In this document: piece after piece, positions 17,918-26,719 of the stretch | Layout of the letters: every line of letters starts with the position of its first letter | Position numbering within the stretch: position 1 is the stretch's first letter | NCBI GenBank assembly: GCA_900315715.1 | Contig: ONAH01000066.1 | Location: 1-32,025 of the forward strand | Length of the DNA stretch: 32,025 bases | Reading direction: 5' to 3' | Source of the DNA: an uncultured Eubacteriales bacterium | GTDB lineage: Bacteria > Bacillota > Clostridia > Oscillospirales > Acutalibacteraceae | Position numbers and translations under genes: made by a program | The notes under the pieces: model-generated | Seen by the model: the letters and a program-made list of their open reading frames with translations, nothing else | Told to the model about the DNA's origin: nothing | The model's database searches: none

Positions 17918-18778
17918 ATGAGAGAAGCAATATGGAAAGAATATGAACTGATAGACACATCATGTGGTGAAAGGCTTGAGAGGTGGGGCGATAAGATATT
18001 GATTCGTCCCGATCCGCAGATAATATGGAATACAGAAAAAGCAAATCCGTTATGGAAAAATGCTCATGCCAGATACCACCGCTCAAAAACAGGGGGAGGC
18101 AGCTGGGAAGTCTATAAAAAGCTTCCACAGGTGTGGAATGTTGGTTACAAAGATATAGTATTTGGTGTAAAGCCGATGGGATTTAAGCATACAGGGATTT
18201 TTCCTGAGCAAGCTACGAACTGGGATTATGTAATGAATAAGATCAGTACTTCCGACAGACAACTTAATGTACTGAATCTATTTGCATATACAGGGGGTGC
18301 GACATTAGCCTGTTTGAAAGCAGGAGCAAAAGTATGCCATGTTGACGCTTCAAAGGGAATGGTACAGTGGGCAAAGGAAAATGCAGCATTATCTTCAGTT
18401 GCAGACCGACCTGTCCGTTGGATAGTAGATGATTGTCTGAAATTTGTACAGCGTGAGATCCGCAGAGGAAACAGATACGACGGTATAATAATGGATCCAC
18501 CTTCATACGGCAGAGGACCCGGTGGAGAAGTATGGAAATTAGAGGAACAATTGTTTTCTCTTGTTACACAGTGTCAGCAGCTTCTTGATAAAAACTCAGT
18601 ATTCTTTATACTTAATTCCTATACAACAGGGCTTTCACCAAGTGTAATGAAGTATATGCTAGGTGTAACACTACAAAAGCAGTTGGGCGGAAGTGTATCT
18701 GCTGATGAAATAGGACTTAAAGCGACTGATACAGGAATTGTATTGCCATGTGGTTCAACAGCGATTTGGGAAAAATAG
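17918..18778 (+). CDS. Class I SAM-dependent methyltransferase, RlmI/RlmK-like
   Basis: Probable RNA methyltransferase of 286 residues. SAM-binding motif I is LNLFAYTGGATLACLKAGA at 119-137, the acidic D143 follows in HVDASKG, and the catalytic-type loop is MDPPSYGRG at 192-200, as in enzymes that methylate 23S rRNA bases or similar substrates. It lacks an obvious PUA domain at the N terminus; instead residues 1-100 form a strand-rich region with a conserved-looking WKNAHARYHRSKTGGG stretch. The ATG 17918 is chosen over TTG 17897 because GGAG precedes it by about eight bases. The exact RNA target cannot be told from sequence. Confidence 0.85.
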   Translation: MREAIWKEYELIDTSCGERLERWGDKILIRPDPQIIWNTEKANPLWKNAHARYHRSKTGGGSWEVYKKLPQVWNVGYKDIVFGVKPMGFKHTGIFPEQATNWDYVMNKISTSDRQLNVLNLFAYTGGATLACLKAGAKVCHVDASKGMVQWAKENAALSSVADRPVRWIVDDCLKFVQREIRRGNRYDGIIMDPPSYGRGPGGEVWKLEEQLFSLVTQCQQLLDKNSVFFILNSYTTGLSPSVMKYMLGVTLQKQLGGSVSADEIGLKATDTGIVLPCGSTAIWEK

Positions 18779-18795
18779 TTTAAGAGTTGATAAAA

Positions 18796-19638
18796 ATGCA
18801 TTTTATAGATGTTGAAAAGGTAGTTTTCAGTTATGAGAACGAAGAAGATAACAATACTGTTGTATTAAAAGATCTTTCTTTGAGAGTGGAAAAAGGTGAA
18901 TTTGTAGCATTACTTGGTCATAACGGCTCAGGAAAATCTACATTAGCGAAGATGTTTAACGGCATACTATTGCCGGATAGCGGAACAGTGTCAATATGCG
19001 GAAAGACTACAAAAGAAGACGAAAATCTACTTGAAATAAGGCGTAAAGTAGGATTGGTTTTGCAAAACCCCGATAACCAGTTGGTAGCAAGTATTGTAGA
19101 AGAAGATGTGGCGTTTGGGCCGGAAAATCTTGGAATTGATCCTGCCGAAATACGTATAAGAGTAGATAATGCGCTAAGATCGGTTGACATGTATGAGTAT
19201 AAAGGACATGCTGCATACAAGTTGTCAGGCGGACAGAAACAGCGTGTAGCAATAGCAGGAATAATTGCGATGGAGCCTGATTGTATAGTGCTTGATGAGC
19301 CTACCGCAATGCTTGATCCTCAGGGCAGACAGGAAGTAATGGATACAATAGTAAAACTTAATAAAGAAAAGAATATAACTATAATTCTGATTACACATTA
19401 TATGGACGAAGCGGCACTTTCAGACAGGGTTGTGGTTTTAGACGACGGAAAAATTCTTACTCAGGGAACACCAAGAGAAGTTTTTTCGCAGATTGAACTA
19501 CTCAGACGCCATAAGCTGGATGTACCGCAATCCACACAGCTTGCACACAGATTGAATTCATGCGGGTTTAAGATAAAGGAATATCCGTTAACCGTAGAAG
19601 AATGTGTAGGAAAGATACTTGAACAGCTGAGTATTTAG
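18796..19638 (+). CDS. ecfA1: ECF transporter ATPase EcfA1
   Basis: First ATPase of the energy-coupling factor module that drives vitamin or metal uptake through separate S components. Its 280 residues contain Walker A GHNGSGKST near 38-46, the Q-loop LQNPDNQL, the ABC signature LSGGQKQRVAIAG and Walker B CIVLDEPTAMLDP, followed by the H-loop THYMDE. ATG 18796 is preferred to TTG 18787, which lies only nine bases earlier; the SD is weak (AAGAG). It is followed by ecfA2 and ecfT in the conserved order A1-A2-T-truA. No S component is in the window, so the substrate is not known and the module is probably shared. Confidence 0.95.
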   Translation: MHFIDVEKVVFSYENEEDNNTVVLKDLSLRVEKGEFVALLGHNGSGKSTLAKMFNGILLPDSGTVSICGKTTKEDENLLEIRRKVGLVLQNPDNQLVASIVEEDVAFGPENLGIDPAEIRIRVDNALRSVDMYEYKGHAAYKLSGGQKQRVAIAGIIAMEPDCIVLDEPTAMLDPQGRQEVMDTIVKLNKEKNITIILITHYMDEAALSDRVVVLDDGKILTQGTPREVFSQIELLRRHKLDVPQSTQLAHRLNSCGFKIKEYPLTVEECVGKILEQLSI

Positions 19639-19674
19639 TGGTAGTATAGAGTTGTATTTATTGAGGAAAGTGTA

Positions 19675-20538
19675 ATGTCATTGTTAGAAATAAAGAATTT
19701 ATCCTTTACATACGGTGTAGGAACGGCATTTGAGAAAGAAGCCGTAAAGGACGTATCGTTAAGAATAGATAAAGGGGATTTTATCGGAATAATAGGTCAT
19801 ACAGGCTCAGGAAAATCCACTTTTATTCAAATGCTTAACGGTCTGATAAAACCTACAAAAGGGCAAGTTTTGCTTGATGATACAGATATATGGAAAGAAC
19901 CAAAAAAGATACGCAAGGTACGATTTCGTGTAGGAATGGTTTTTCAATATCCGGAGTATCAATTATTTGAAGAAACCGCAGAAAAGGATATAGCATATGG
20001 ACCAAAAAACATGGGGCTGAGTGACGAAGAAGTAAAGGAAAGGGTATATCGTGCTGCAAAATTTGTAGGATTAAAACCTGAACTTCTGAAAAAATCCCCA
20101 TTCGAGTTATCGGGCGGAGAAAAAAGAAGAGTAGCGATAGCAGGCGTAATAGCGATGGAACCTGATATATTGATATTGGATGAACCGACAGCAGGACTTG
20201 ACCCCAACGGCAGAGATATTCTTCTGGCGCAAATATCTTCATATCATAGAGAAAAAGAAAACACAGTGCTACTGGTGTCACATAGTATGGAGGATATTTC
20301 GCAGATAGCAGACAAGATACTTGTAATGAACAAGGGAAAAATGTTTGCTTTTGACGAAACAAAGAGAGTTTTTGCGAGAGGGCAAGAGCTTGAAAAAATA
20401 GGACTTCGTATTCCGCAGATAACCAAAATAATGATACAGTTAAAAGAACAGGGTTATAATGTTAATACCGACATATACACGATAGAACAGGCTGTAAATG
20501 AGATAATAAAGCTAAAAAAGCCTGATAGGAAAGGGTGA
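19675..20538 (+). CDS. ecfA2: ECF transporter ATPase EcfA2
   Basis: Second ATPase of the heterodimer. Its 287 residues have Walker A GHTGSGKST, the Q-loop FQYPEYQLFEET typical of EcfA2, signature LSGGEKRRVAIAG, Walker B ILILDEPTAGLDPNG, and the H-loop VSHSMEDI. Both subunits carry the catalytic glutamate after Walker B. An SD (GAGGAAAG) precedes ATG. Its stop is four bases from ecfT, so ATPase and membrane subunit are coupled. Confidence 0.96.
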   Translation: MSLLEIKNLSFTYGVGTAFEKEAVKDVSLRIDKGDFIGIIGHTGSGKSTFIQMLNGLIKPTKGQVLLDDTDIWKEPKKIRKVRFRVGMVFQYPEYQLFEETAEKDIAYGPKNMGLSDEEVKERVYRAAKFVGLKPELLKKSPFELSGGEKRRVAIAGVIAMEPDILILDEPTAGLDPNGRDILLAQISSYHREKENTVLLVSHSMEDISQIADKILVMNKGKMFAFDETKRVFARGQELEKIGLRIPQITKIMIQLKEQGYNVNTDIYTIEQAVNEIIKLKKPDRKG

Positions 20539-20542
20539 GTAA

Positions 20543-21367
20543 ATGCTAAAAGAAATAACCTTGGGACAGTATTTTCCTGGTAAGTCGGTTTTGCATAAAA
20601 TGGACCCAAGAATGAAAATAATATTGCTCACAGTATTTATAGTTTTTATTTTTATAACAAAAAACTATATATCTCTTGGTATAATGTTTTTGTCGGTAAT
20701 ATGCGTGATACTGTTATCCGGAGTATCAATGAAACTGTATTTCAAAAGCTTGAAAGCGATAATATTTATAGTACTGTTTACTTCGGTGCTAAACTTGTTT
20801 TACGGAACAGGAGAACCGGTGTTTAAGTGGAAATTTATAGAGATAACTCAAGCAGGAATAAACACATCAATATTTGTAGCAGCAAGAATAATTGCACTAG
20901 TGTTAATCAGTTCGGTGCTTACATACACGACTTCACCTACTGATTTGACAGACGGGATAGAGAAATTGTTGAAGCCTCTTACAGTGTTTCATATAAAAAT
21001 ACACGAAATAGCAATGATGATGACAATAGCACTTCGATTTATACCGACTCTTCTTGAGGAAACAGATAAAATAATGAGTGCGCAAAAAGCAAGAGGTGCA
21101 GATTTTGAGAGCGGAAATGTGATGACAAGAATAAAAGCGCTTATACCGATACTCATACCATTGTTTGTGTCAGCGTTTCGCCGTGCATACGACCTGGCGA
21201 TGGCAATGGAAAGTCGTTGTTACCATGGTGGAGAAGGCAGAACAAGAATGAAGGTACTAAAGTATTCAAAATATGACTTTACAGCACTGCTTGTAGTGTG
21301 TGTAGTTTGTATTGGAGTGATAATATGCAATATCAAGCTTCCTGTAACGCTCCGAACAGGAATGTAA
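20543..21367 (+). CDS. ecfT: ECF transporter transmembrane subunit EcfT
   Basis: Integral membrane scaffold that links EcfA1/A2 to substrate-binding S components. It has 274 residues. Hydrophobic segments lie near 25-42, 44-62, 70-86, 108-128 and 255-268. The two coupling motifs are ARG at 183-185 (QKARGADFE) and SRC in AMESRCYHG at 222-229, the latter a variation on the usual ARG. The long cytoplasmic helices between them are as expected. The gene overlaps truA by 43 bases. Confidence 0.95.
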   Translation: MLKEITLGQYFPGKSVLHKMDPRMKIILLTVFIVFIFITKNYISLGIMFLSVICVILLSGVSMKLYFKSLKAIIFIVLFTSVLNLFYGTGEPVFKWKFIEITQAGINTSIFVAARIIALVLISSVLTYTTSPTDLTDGIEKLLKPLTVFHIKIHEIAMMMTIALRFIPTLLEETDKIMSAQKARGADFESGNVMTRIKALIPILIPLFVSAFRRAYDLAMAMESRCYHGGEGRTRMKVLKYSKYDFTALLVVCVVCIGVIICNIKLPVTLRTGM

Positions 21368-22098
21368 AAATAACAATAATGTATGACGGAAGGACATATC
21401 ACGGATGGCAAATCCAGGATAATGCTGTTTCGGTTCAGGAAGTATTTCAGAAAGCGCTGTCACAGATTGTGGGTGACGATATGGATGTAAAGGGATGTAG
21501 CAGGACCGATACAGGCGTACATGCTAATATGTATTGTATAGGATTGAGAACATCACACAGGATACCCGCCGAACGACTTAAAGCCGCGTTGAACCGCCAT
21601 CTACCAAATACAATAGCAGTTACGGATTGCTGTGACATGAGTATGGATTTTCATCCAAGATATGACTGCACAAGGAAGCAATATATATATAAGATATGGA
21701 ACAGTGAGGTTAGAAACCCGTTTTTAGACGGATACGCACTACATTACAGGTACAAAAATTTTGATGAAAAGATGCTTGATGAAGCCTGTAAACACTATCT
21801 TGGTACTCACGATTTCACATCTTTTTGTACACCTGACAACAGACGCCCAGGGGATATGAGGAGAACCGTATATTTATCAAAGGTTGAACGCAGCGGAGAA
21901 ATGGTAACGTTTACAGTTGAAGCAGACGGTTTTTTGTACAATATGGTGCGGATAATGACAGGAACTCTGTTGCGTGTAGCACAGGGAAAGATTAAGGCAG
22001 ATGAAATACCTCAGATAATTGAGAGAAAAAACAGACAGCTTGCAGGACCAACTGCACCTGCATGTGGATTGTATCTAAATAAGGTATATTATGAATAA
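21325..22098 (+). CDS. truA: tRNA pseudouridine(38-40) synthase
   Basis: Isomerises uridine in the tRNA anticodon arm. Its 257 residues show VKITIMYDGRTYHGWQ at the start, the catalytic aspartate D62 in GCSRTDTGVHA, and the C-terminal FLYNMVRIMTGTLLRV motif. The start at ATG 21325 has GGAG seven bases upstream and lies inside ecfT, a 43-base overlap in another frame. The 10-15 residues before the family's usual start are an unremarkable extension. Position after ecfT is conserved in Firmicutes. Confidence 0.96.
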   Translation: MQYQASCNAPNRNVKITIMYDGRTYHGWQIQDNAVSVQEVFQKALSQIVGDDMDVKGCSRTDTGVHANMYCIGLRTSHRIPAERLKAALNRHLPNTIAVTDCCDMSMDFHPRYDCTRKQYIYKIWNSEVRNPFLDGYALHYRYKNFDEKMLDEACKHYLGTHDFTSFCTPDNRRPGDMRRTVYLSKVERSGEMVTFTVEADGFLYNMVRIMTGTLLRVAQGKIKADEIPQIIERKNRQLAGPTAPACGLYLNKVYYE

Positions 22099-22112
22099 CA
22101 GGAGGTGAAAAG

Positions 22113-23270
22113 ATGGCTGAAGGAAAAAGTACGCCAAAGAACAAAAAAAATATTATCTCAAAACTAATGATAGCTGTAGTTTTTATACTATTGTTTAGTA
22201 TAGCTGTAGTTTTAAACAATATGTGGGATAAGGTTTCCCCCGATAATTTGCCTAATACGATTATCCAGACATCTACTGCAAAGGAGGAGTTTTCCGAGAA
22301 GCTGTCAGGAACTTCCGTACAAGAAAAAAACATTGTAAATACAGGAAAAGGGATTTATTATATAAGCGATACTTCGATATTGTCACTGGATTATAATGGA
22401 AACAAAAACTTTTCAGGACAGCACAGCTATACAAGTCCGTTTATAAAATGCTCCGGAGATTATGCTATTGCATATGGAGTGGGAAGTGATAAGTACCGAG
22501 TAATATCACCGTCATATAATGTGTATAACGGAACACAGGGAACGTCAATAATAGATTGTGATATTAACTCAAAGGGAACATACTGTGTAATGTCAGATCA
22601 TACAGGTTATTTATCAGTGATTTCAGTATTGGATAAGGATAATGAGTTTATATTTTCATACTCTTTCAACAATTACTACGGAATTTCTTGTACAATAAAT
22701 GAGAGTGGTACGATGGCTGCGGTAGGAGCAGTTAATACGGTTGACGGAGCCTTGATGTCGAAGGTTTATATTCTTGACTTCAGCTCAAGTGAACCTATTG
22801 CGGTTTTTGATTATAAGGATAATATGATATATGAAGTGGATTTTATAGACAATAATAAAATCGCAGTTGTAACAGATTCGCTTGTATCAGTAGTTGATAG
22901 TACGAATAATAAAGAGACACCATATTCATTTGATGGTAAATTCTTAGCTTCATACGATATTGAGTACGAGAACAGCATTACAGTTGCATTGGCTCAATCA
23001 GATGACGGTAGAAATTGTTCAATAGTAACACTGGATTCAAATGGAAGAGAAATAAATAAGTTTAGTACAGTTCATAAGGTATTTTCTATTGATACAAAAA
23101 AAGACAAAATAGCATTGTTGGCGGATAATACGTTGTACAGCTATAATACACTTGGAGACGCATTAAACAACTGGCAGGTAGGACACGATGCGAAAAGTGT
23201 AATAATGATCAACGAAAAAACAGCGTATATTCTTGGAGTATCGGAAATTAGAAAAATAATACTTGAATAG
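22113..23270 (+). CDS. Membrane-anchored DUF5711-like protein
   Basis: Protein of 385 residues with a basic N terminus (KNKKNIISK), one membrane helix near 18-37 and no lipobox, so it is probably anchored with a large outside domain. The rest is a series of about 40-residue strand-rich units with Gly/Asp/Asn turns (for example SILSLDYNGN, GYLSVISVLDKDNEFIFSYSF, VYILDFSSSEPIAVFDY), which suggests a beta-propeller, as in DUF5711 proteins. An AGGAGG site precedes ATG. It is 32 bases upstream of the CvpA-like gene, a pairing that may point to a shared envelope role. The function is unknown. Confidence 0.75.
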   Translation: MAEGKSTPKNKKNIISKLMIAVVFILLFSIAVVLNNMWDKVSPDNLPNTIIQTSTAKEEFSEKLSGTSVQEKNIVNTGKGIYYISDTSILSLDYNGNKNFSGQHSYTSPFIKCSGDYAIAYGVGSDKYRVISPSYNVYNGTQGTSIIDCDINSKGTYCVMSDHTGYLSVISVLDKDNEFIFSYSFNNYYGISCTINESGTMAAVGAVNTVDGALMSKVYILDFSSSEPIAVFDYKDNMIYEVDFIDNNKIAVVTDSLVSVVDSTNNKETPYSFDGKFLASYDIEYENSITVALAQSDDGRNCSIVTLDSNGREINKFSTVHKVFSIDTKKDKIALLADNTLYSYNTLGDALNNWQVGHDAKSVIMINEKTAYILGVSEIRKIILE

Positions 23271-23302
23271 GATTTTATCAAAAACGAAAGGCGGTGAGGT
23301 GA

Positions 23303-24013
23303 ATGCTTGATCTATTTACGATAGTAATAATACTAATATTTGTATTTATTGGATTTAAAAAAGGCGTTGCGAGAACGGCTCTATCATCAGCGAGTACACT
23401 TATTGCAGGAATTGTATCATCAACACTATCGAAGCCAATAGCTGTAAGCATATATGAATCAAGTGTAAAACCATCATTGGTAAACAAAATTGATAAAGCA
23501 GTAAAAACAGCACAACAGTCAGGAAAAAACGTTCCCACAAGCGATATAATAAAATCACTTCCAAATTATGTAAGAAACTCATTGCCAAGCTTCGATATAA
23601 CAAACGAACGATTGAGGGATGCAATAAGAGATGGATCAATAGCGGCAGAGGGATTAATCAGACCGATAATAGTATCATTTATAACTTGTATAGTAACGGT
23701 TTTATTATTTCTTGTGCTAGTAATAATTGCAAGGGTTGCGATAAAAGTAATATGTGACAAAATGGATATGGTCACAAAAGGTATAGTTGACAGCTTTTTT
23801 GGAGCATTGATTGGACTGTTGGAAGGGTTTCTGATCATAATAGTGATAGCATTTGTAATGCGAATAGCTATACCACACATGAATGAGGTACCAGAGTTGT
23901 TTACCGATGAGTCAATATCAGATTCATATGTATTCAGAGGAATATATGATAGTCCGATATTGCGCGAGGTAATCTCAAATACAACAGATTCGCCAAACGT
24001 AGATGAGGTATAA
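23303..24013 (+). CDS. CvpA-family membrane protein
   Basis: Protein of 236 residues. CvpA-like hydrophobic segments lie at about 3-17, 24-42, 121-148 and 160-189, with the family pattern of a first helix ending in GFKKG and a last one beginning GIVDSFFGALIGLLEGFL. A long soluble loop (45-115) is basic and Ser/Pro-rich. In other bacteria CvpA is linked to colicin V export and envelope integrity, but the molecular role is unclear. GAGGTGA is next to ATG. It is in one run with the DUF5711-like gene, and is followed by a 97-base gap before the Clp gene. Confidence 0.82.
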   Translation: MLDLFTIVIILIFVFIGFKKGVARTALSSASTLIAGIVSSTLSKPIAVSIYESSVKPSLVNKIDKAVKTAQQSGKNVPTSDIIKSLPNYVRNSLPSFDITNERLRDAIRDGSIAAEGLIRPIIVSFITCIVTVLLFLVLVIIARVAIKVICDKMDMVTKGIVDSFFGALIGLLEGFLIIIVIAFVMRIAIPHMNEVPELFTDESISDSYVFRGIYDSPILREVISNTTDSPNVDEV

Positions 24014-24110
24014 AAATCTATTTACAAAATATTAAAGCTTTACAAGAAGATATATGTTATATTAATATCAAACAAGAAAGCACATTACACTTATGTAAAG
24101 GAGAGAAAGT

Positions 24111-26453
24111 ATGATTTGTGTAAGATGTAAAAGACGTCCGGCAGTTGTTTTTGTAACGACAAGTGAGGATAATAAACCAAACGGCTACTGTATTTCCTGT
24201 GCAAGGGAATTAGGAATAAAGCCTGTAAATGATCTGATGGAAAAAATGGGAATTACAGACAAACAGATTGACGAATTATATGATCAAATGGGAGACTTAA
24301 TGGATGAGAACGGAGATTTTGATGTATCATCGTTAGGTCAGCTGTATAGCGATATGATGAATGGCGAAATAGTAAATGAAGTTGAAGATACATCTGAGGA
24401 AGAGGGCGACGATGATGATTTTATGCATGGTGCGCCTGCATTCCCGCCGTTTCTAAAAAACATGTTAAACGGAAAAGGTGAAACTTCATCAAGCAAGGAC
24501 AATAAGAGTTCCGAAAGCAAAAAAGCAAGAAACGAAAAAAAGAAATATAAGCATTTAAACACATATTGTGAAAACCTAACGAAAAAAGCATCAGACGGAA
24601 AACTTGATATGATAATCGGAAGGGATCAGGAGATAAACAGAGTGATCCAGATCTTATCGAGACGAACAAAGAATAATCCATGTTTGATAGGAGAACCTGG
24701 AGTTGGAAAAACAGCAATTGCAGAAGGACTTGCACAGAGAATAGCATCAGGAAATGTTCCGCAGCGTTTGAGAGACAAACAGATATACTTACTTGATCTA
24801 ACATCGCTTGTTGCAGGGACACAGTTTAGAGGACAGTTTGAAGCAAGAATAAAGGGATTAACATCAGAAGTAAAAGATCACGGGGATGTTATTCTGTTTA
24901 TAGATGAGGTACATAATCTAGTCGGAACAGGAGATTCCGAAGGTACAATGAACGCAGCAAATATACTTAAGCCGGCACTGTCCAGAGGAGAGATACAGGT
25001 AATAGGAGCAACAACTTTCAACGAATACAGAAAGTATATAGAGAAAGATGCAGCGCTTGAGCGTCGTTTTCAGCCAGTAACAGTTGCAGAACCGTCAATA
25101 GAAGCGACGGTAGAAGTACTTGAAGGCGTAAAGAAGTATTATGAAGAATATCATAAAGTAACAGTAAGTGACAGATTAATTAGGCGTGCAGTAGTTGTAT
25201 CGGAGAGATACATAACAGACAGATATTTGCCGGATAAAGCAATAGACTTACTTGACGAAGCGTGTGTAAGTGCAGCGTTGAGAAACAAGAATGCAGATAA
25301 ATACTACACGATAAAGGCTGAGCGTGATGCGTTGGCAATAAAAGAAAGTGAATTATCCTCCTCTGAAGATATAGACTATGCAGAGCTTTCGAAGATAAGA
25401 ACAGAACTAGCAAGACTAGATAAAAGGTTAGGATTGTTTACAAAAGAAGATCTGAACACAGCGGTAACAGAAGATGATATTGCGCATGTAGTAGAATTAT
25501 GGACAGGAATACCTGCTTCAAAGGTAAGGGAAAACGAATTAAAGAAACTGGCAGACCTTGATGAAAAGCTGAAACAAAAGATTATAGGACAAGATGAGGC
25601 GGTAGCGTCGCTTGCAGCGGCAATTAGAAGAAGTCGTGTTCAAATAAGTCCAAGACGTCATCCGGCATCGTTTATATTTGTAGGACCGACAGGAGTTGGA
25701 AAGACAGAGTTGGTAAAGGTGATGTCAGCAGAGTTGTTTGATTCACCTGAAACACTAATAAGACTAGATATGTCCGAGTTTATGGAGAAGCATTCGGTAT
25801 CAAAGATAATAGGATCACCTCCAGGATATGTAGGATATGACGAAGCAGGTCAGGTAACAGAGAAAGTACGCAGACGACCGTATTCTGTACTGTTGTTTGA
25901 CGAAATAGAGAAAGCTCACCCGGATGTACTCAATATACTTCTCCAGATACTTGATGAGGGCAGACTAACAGATGCGCATGGCAGAGTAGTAAACTTTGAA
26001 AATACAGTTATAGTTATGACGAGTAATGCAGGAAGCGATATGAGAGAGGGTGTTCTGGGATTTAACAAGAGTGAGAATGAGCAGAGCAGAGAAAAGGCAA
26101 TGAAGGCACTTTCAGAATTTTTACGACCTGAGTTTCTTGCAAGAGTAGATGAGATAATAACGTTTAATGTGCTAACGGAAGAGAACTTCAAAGATATAAC
26201 AAGACTGATGCTTGATGAGTATGTTACAACGTTAAAAGAAAAGGGCATAACGTTTGAATATGACGATAAAGCCGTAGAATATATTGCGAAACACTCAGGA
26301 GGAGGAAAGAGTGGAGCAAGAGATCTTCGCAGCTTTATACGAAAAGAAGTAGAGGATGCTATAACAAATGAGATAGTATTCAGAGGAGAAGGAAGTATTA
26401 CAAAAGCAATCATTACAGAGGATAATGATAAGATTAAGCTTGAAGTAGAATAA
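24111..26453 (+). CDS. ClpE-like AAA+ unfoldase with N-terminal zinc finger
   Basis: Hexameric ATPase that unfolds proteins, probably for ClpP. It has 780 residues. The N terminus carries a four-cysteine zinc finger (C3, C6, C27, C30), as in ClpE, in place of Clp_N repeats. Residues 60-145 are acidic then Lys/Ser-rich and probably disordered. AAA domain 1 has Walker A GEPGVGKT (194-201) and FIDEVHNLVG. A short middle region near 400-440 is UVR-like but degenerate. AAA domain 2 has GPTGVGKTE (around 525) and LLFDEIEKAHPDV. The LGF near 647-649 is the ClpP-docking type loop. A strong SD (AAAGGAG) precedes ATG. No CtsR-box (tandem GGTCAAA) is seen upstream, although ClpE-type genes are often CtsR-controlled. 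A hairpin terminator follows. Confidence 0.9.
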   Translation: MICVRCKRRPAVVFVTTSEDNKPNGYCISCARELGIKPVNDLMEKMGITDKQIDELYDQMGDLMDENGDFDVSSLGQLYSDMMNGEIVNEVEDTSEEEGDDDDFMHGAPAFPPFLKNMLNGKGETSSSKDNKSSESKKARNEKKKYKHLNTYCENLTKKASDGKLDMIIGRDQEINRVIQILSRRTKNNPCLIGEPGVGKTAIAEGLAQRIASGNVPQRLRDKQIYLLDLTSLVAGTQFRGQFEARIKGLTSEVKDHGDVILFIDEVHNLVGTGDSEGTMNAANILKPALSRGEIQVIGATTFNEYRKYIEKDAALERRFQPVTVAEPSIEATVEVLEGVKKYYEEYHKVTVSDRLIRRAVVVSERYITDRYLPDKAIDLLDEACVSAALRNKNADKYYTIKAERDALAIKESELSSSEDIDYAELSKIRTELARLDKRLGLFTKEDLNTAVTEDDIAHVVELWTGIPASKVRENELKKLADLDEKLKQKIIGQDEAVASLAAAIRRSRVQISPRRHPASFIFVGPTGVGKTELVKVMSAELFDSPETLIRLDMSEFMEKHSVSKIIGSPPGYVGYDEAGQVTEKVRRRPYSVLLFDEIEKAHPDVLNILLQILDEGRLTDAHGRVVNFENTVIVMTSNAGSDMREGVLGFNKSENEQSREKAMKALSEFLRPEFLARVDEIITFNVLTEENFKDITRLMLDEYVTTLKEKGITFEYDDKAVEYIAKHSGGGKSGARDLRSFIRKEVEDAITNEIVFRGEGSITKAIITEDNDKIKLEVE

Positions 26454-26459
26454 GAAAAA

Positions 26460-26496
26460 ATTGGAGTTGGCATTGAAAAAAGATGTCAACTCCAAT
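26460..26496 (+). terminator. Hairpin terminator after the Clp gene
   Basis: ATTGGAGTTGGCAT (26460-26473) pairs with ATGTCAACTCCAAT (26483-26496) over 14 positions with one G-U pair, around a nine-base loop. The following sequence (TGATTT) is only weakly T-rich on the plus strand, and an A run precedes the stem, so strength is uncertain. It begins six bases after the stop. Confidence 0.65.
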
Positions 26497-26601
26497 TGAT
26501 TTAGTAGTATAAAGTGATAAACAAAAGCTGTGATATATAACAATAATTCACTTTATATTCAGTATAAAATAAACAAAGTGAACTTTTTTAAGTATGTATT
26601 G

Positions 26602-26630
26602 TTGCAATTTTGGTGCAGATATGCTATACT
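26602..26630 (+). promoter_or_regulatory. Promoter of the surface-protein gene
   Basis: TTGCAA (26602-26607), a 17-base spacer and TATACT (26625-26630) preceded by TGC, which makes an extended -10. The predicted start near 26637 falls inside the left arm of the inverted repeat at 26632-26661. The leader to ATG 26720 is about 83 bases. Confidence 0.75.
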
Positions 26631-26631
26631 C

Positions 26632-26681
26632 AACCTAAAGTCCACGATGTGGATTTAGGTTAAAAAGCAGGATTATCCTGC
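26632..26681 (+). promoter_or_regulatory. Two hairpins at the transcription start of the surface-protein gene
   Basis: The first is AACCTAAA, a bulged G, TCCAC, loop GAT, then GTGGA and TTTAGGTT (26632-26661), 13 pairs in all. The second is GCAGGA-TTA-TCCTGC (26667-26681). The first spans the predicted start point, so it may act as a DNA operator, or, if transcription starts a few bases upstream, as a 5' RNA stem that protects the message. Confidence 0.5.
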
Positions 26682-26719
26682 GGAATACATCTTTGTAAAT
26701 AGAAGAAAGGATTGATATT

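Noticed and set aside
19853-20362. 169-codon minus-strand frame, and similar long antisense frames in carB, pyrC and clp genes
   Set aside because: They lie antisense to well-conserved enzymes, lack SD sequences, and have compositions that are complements of the real frame.
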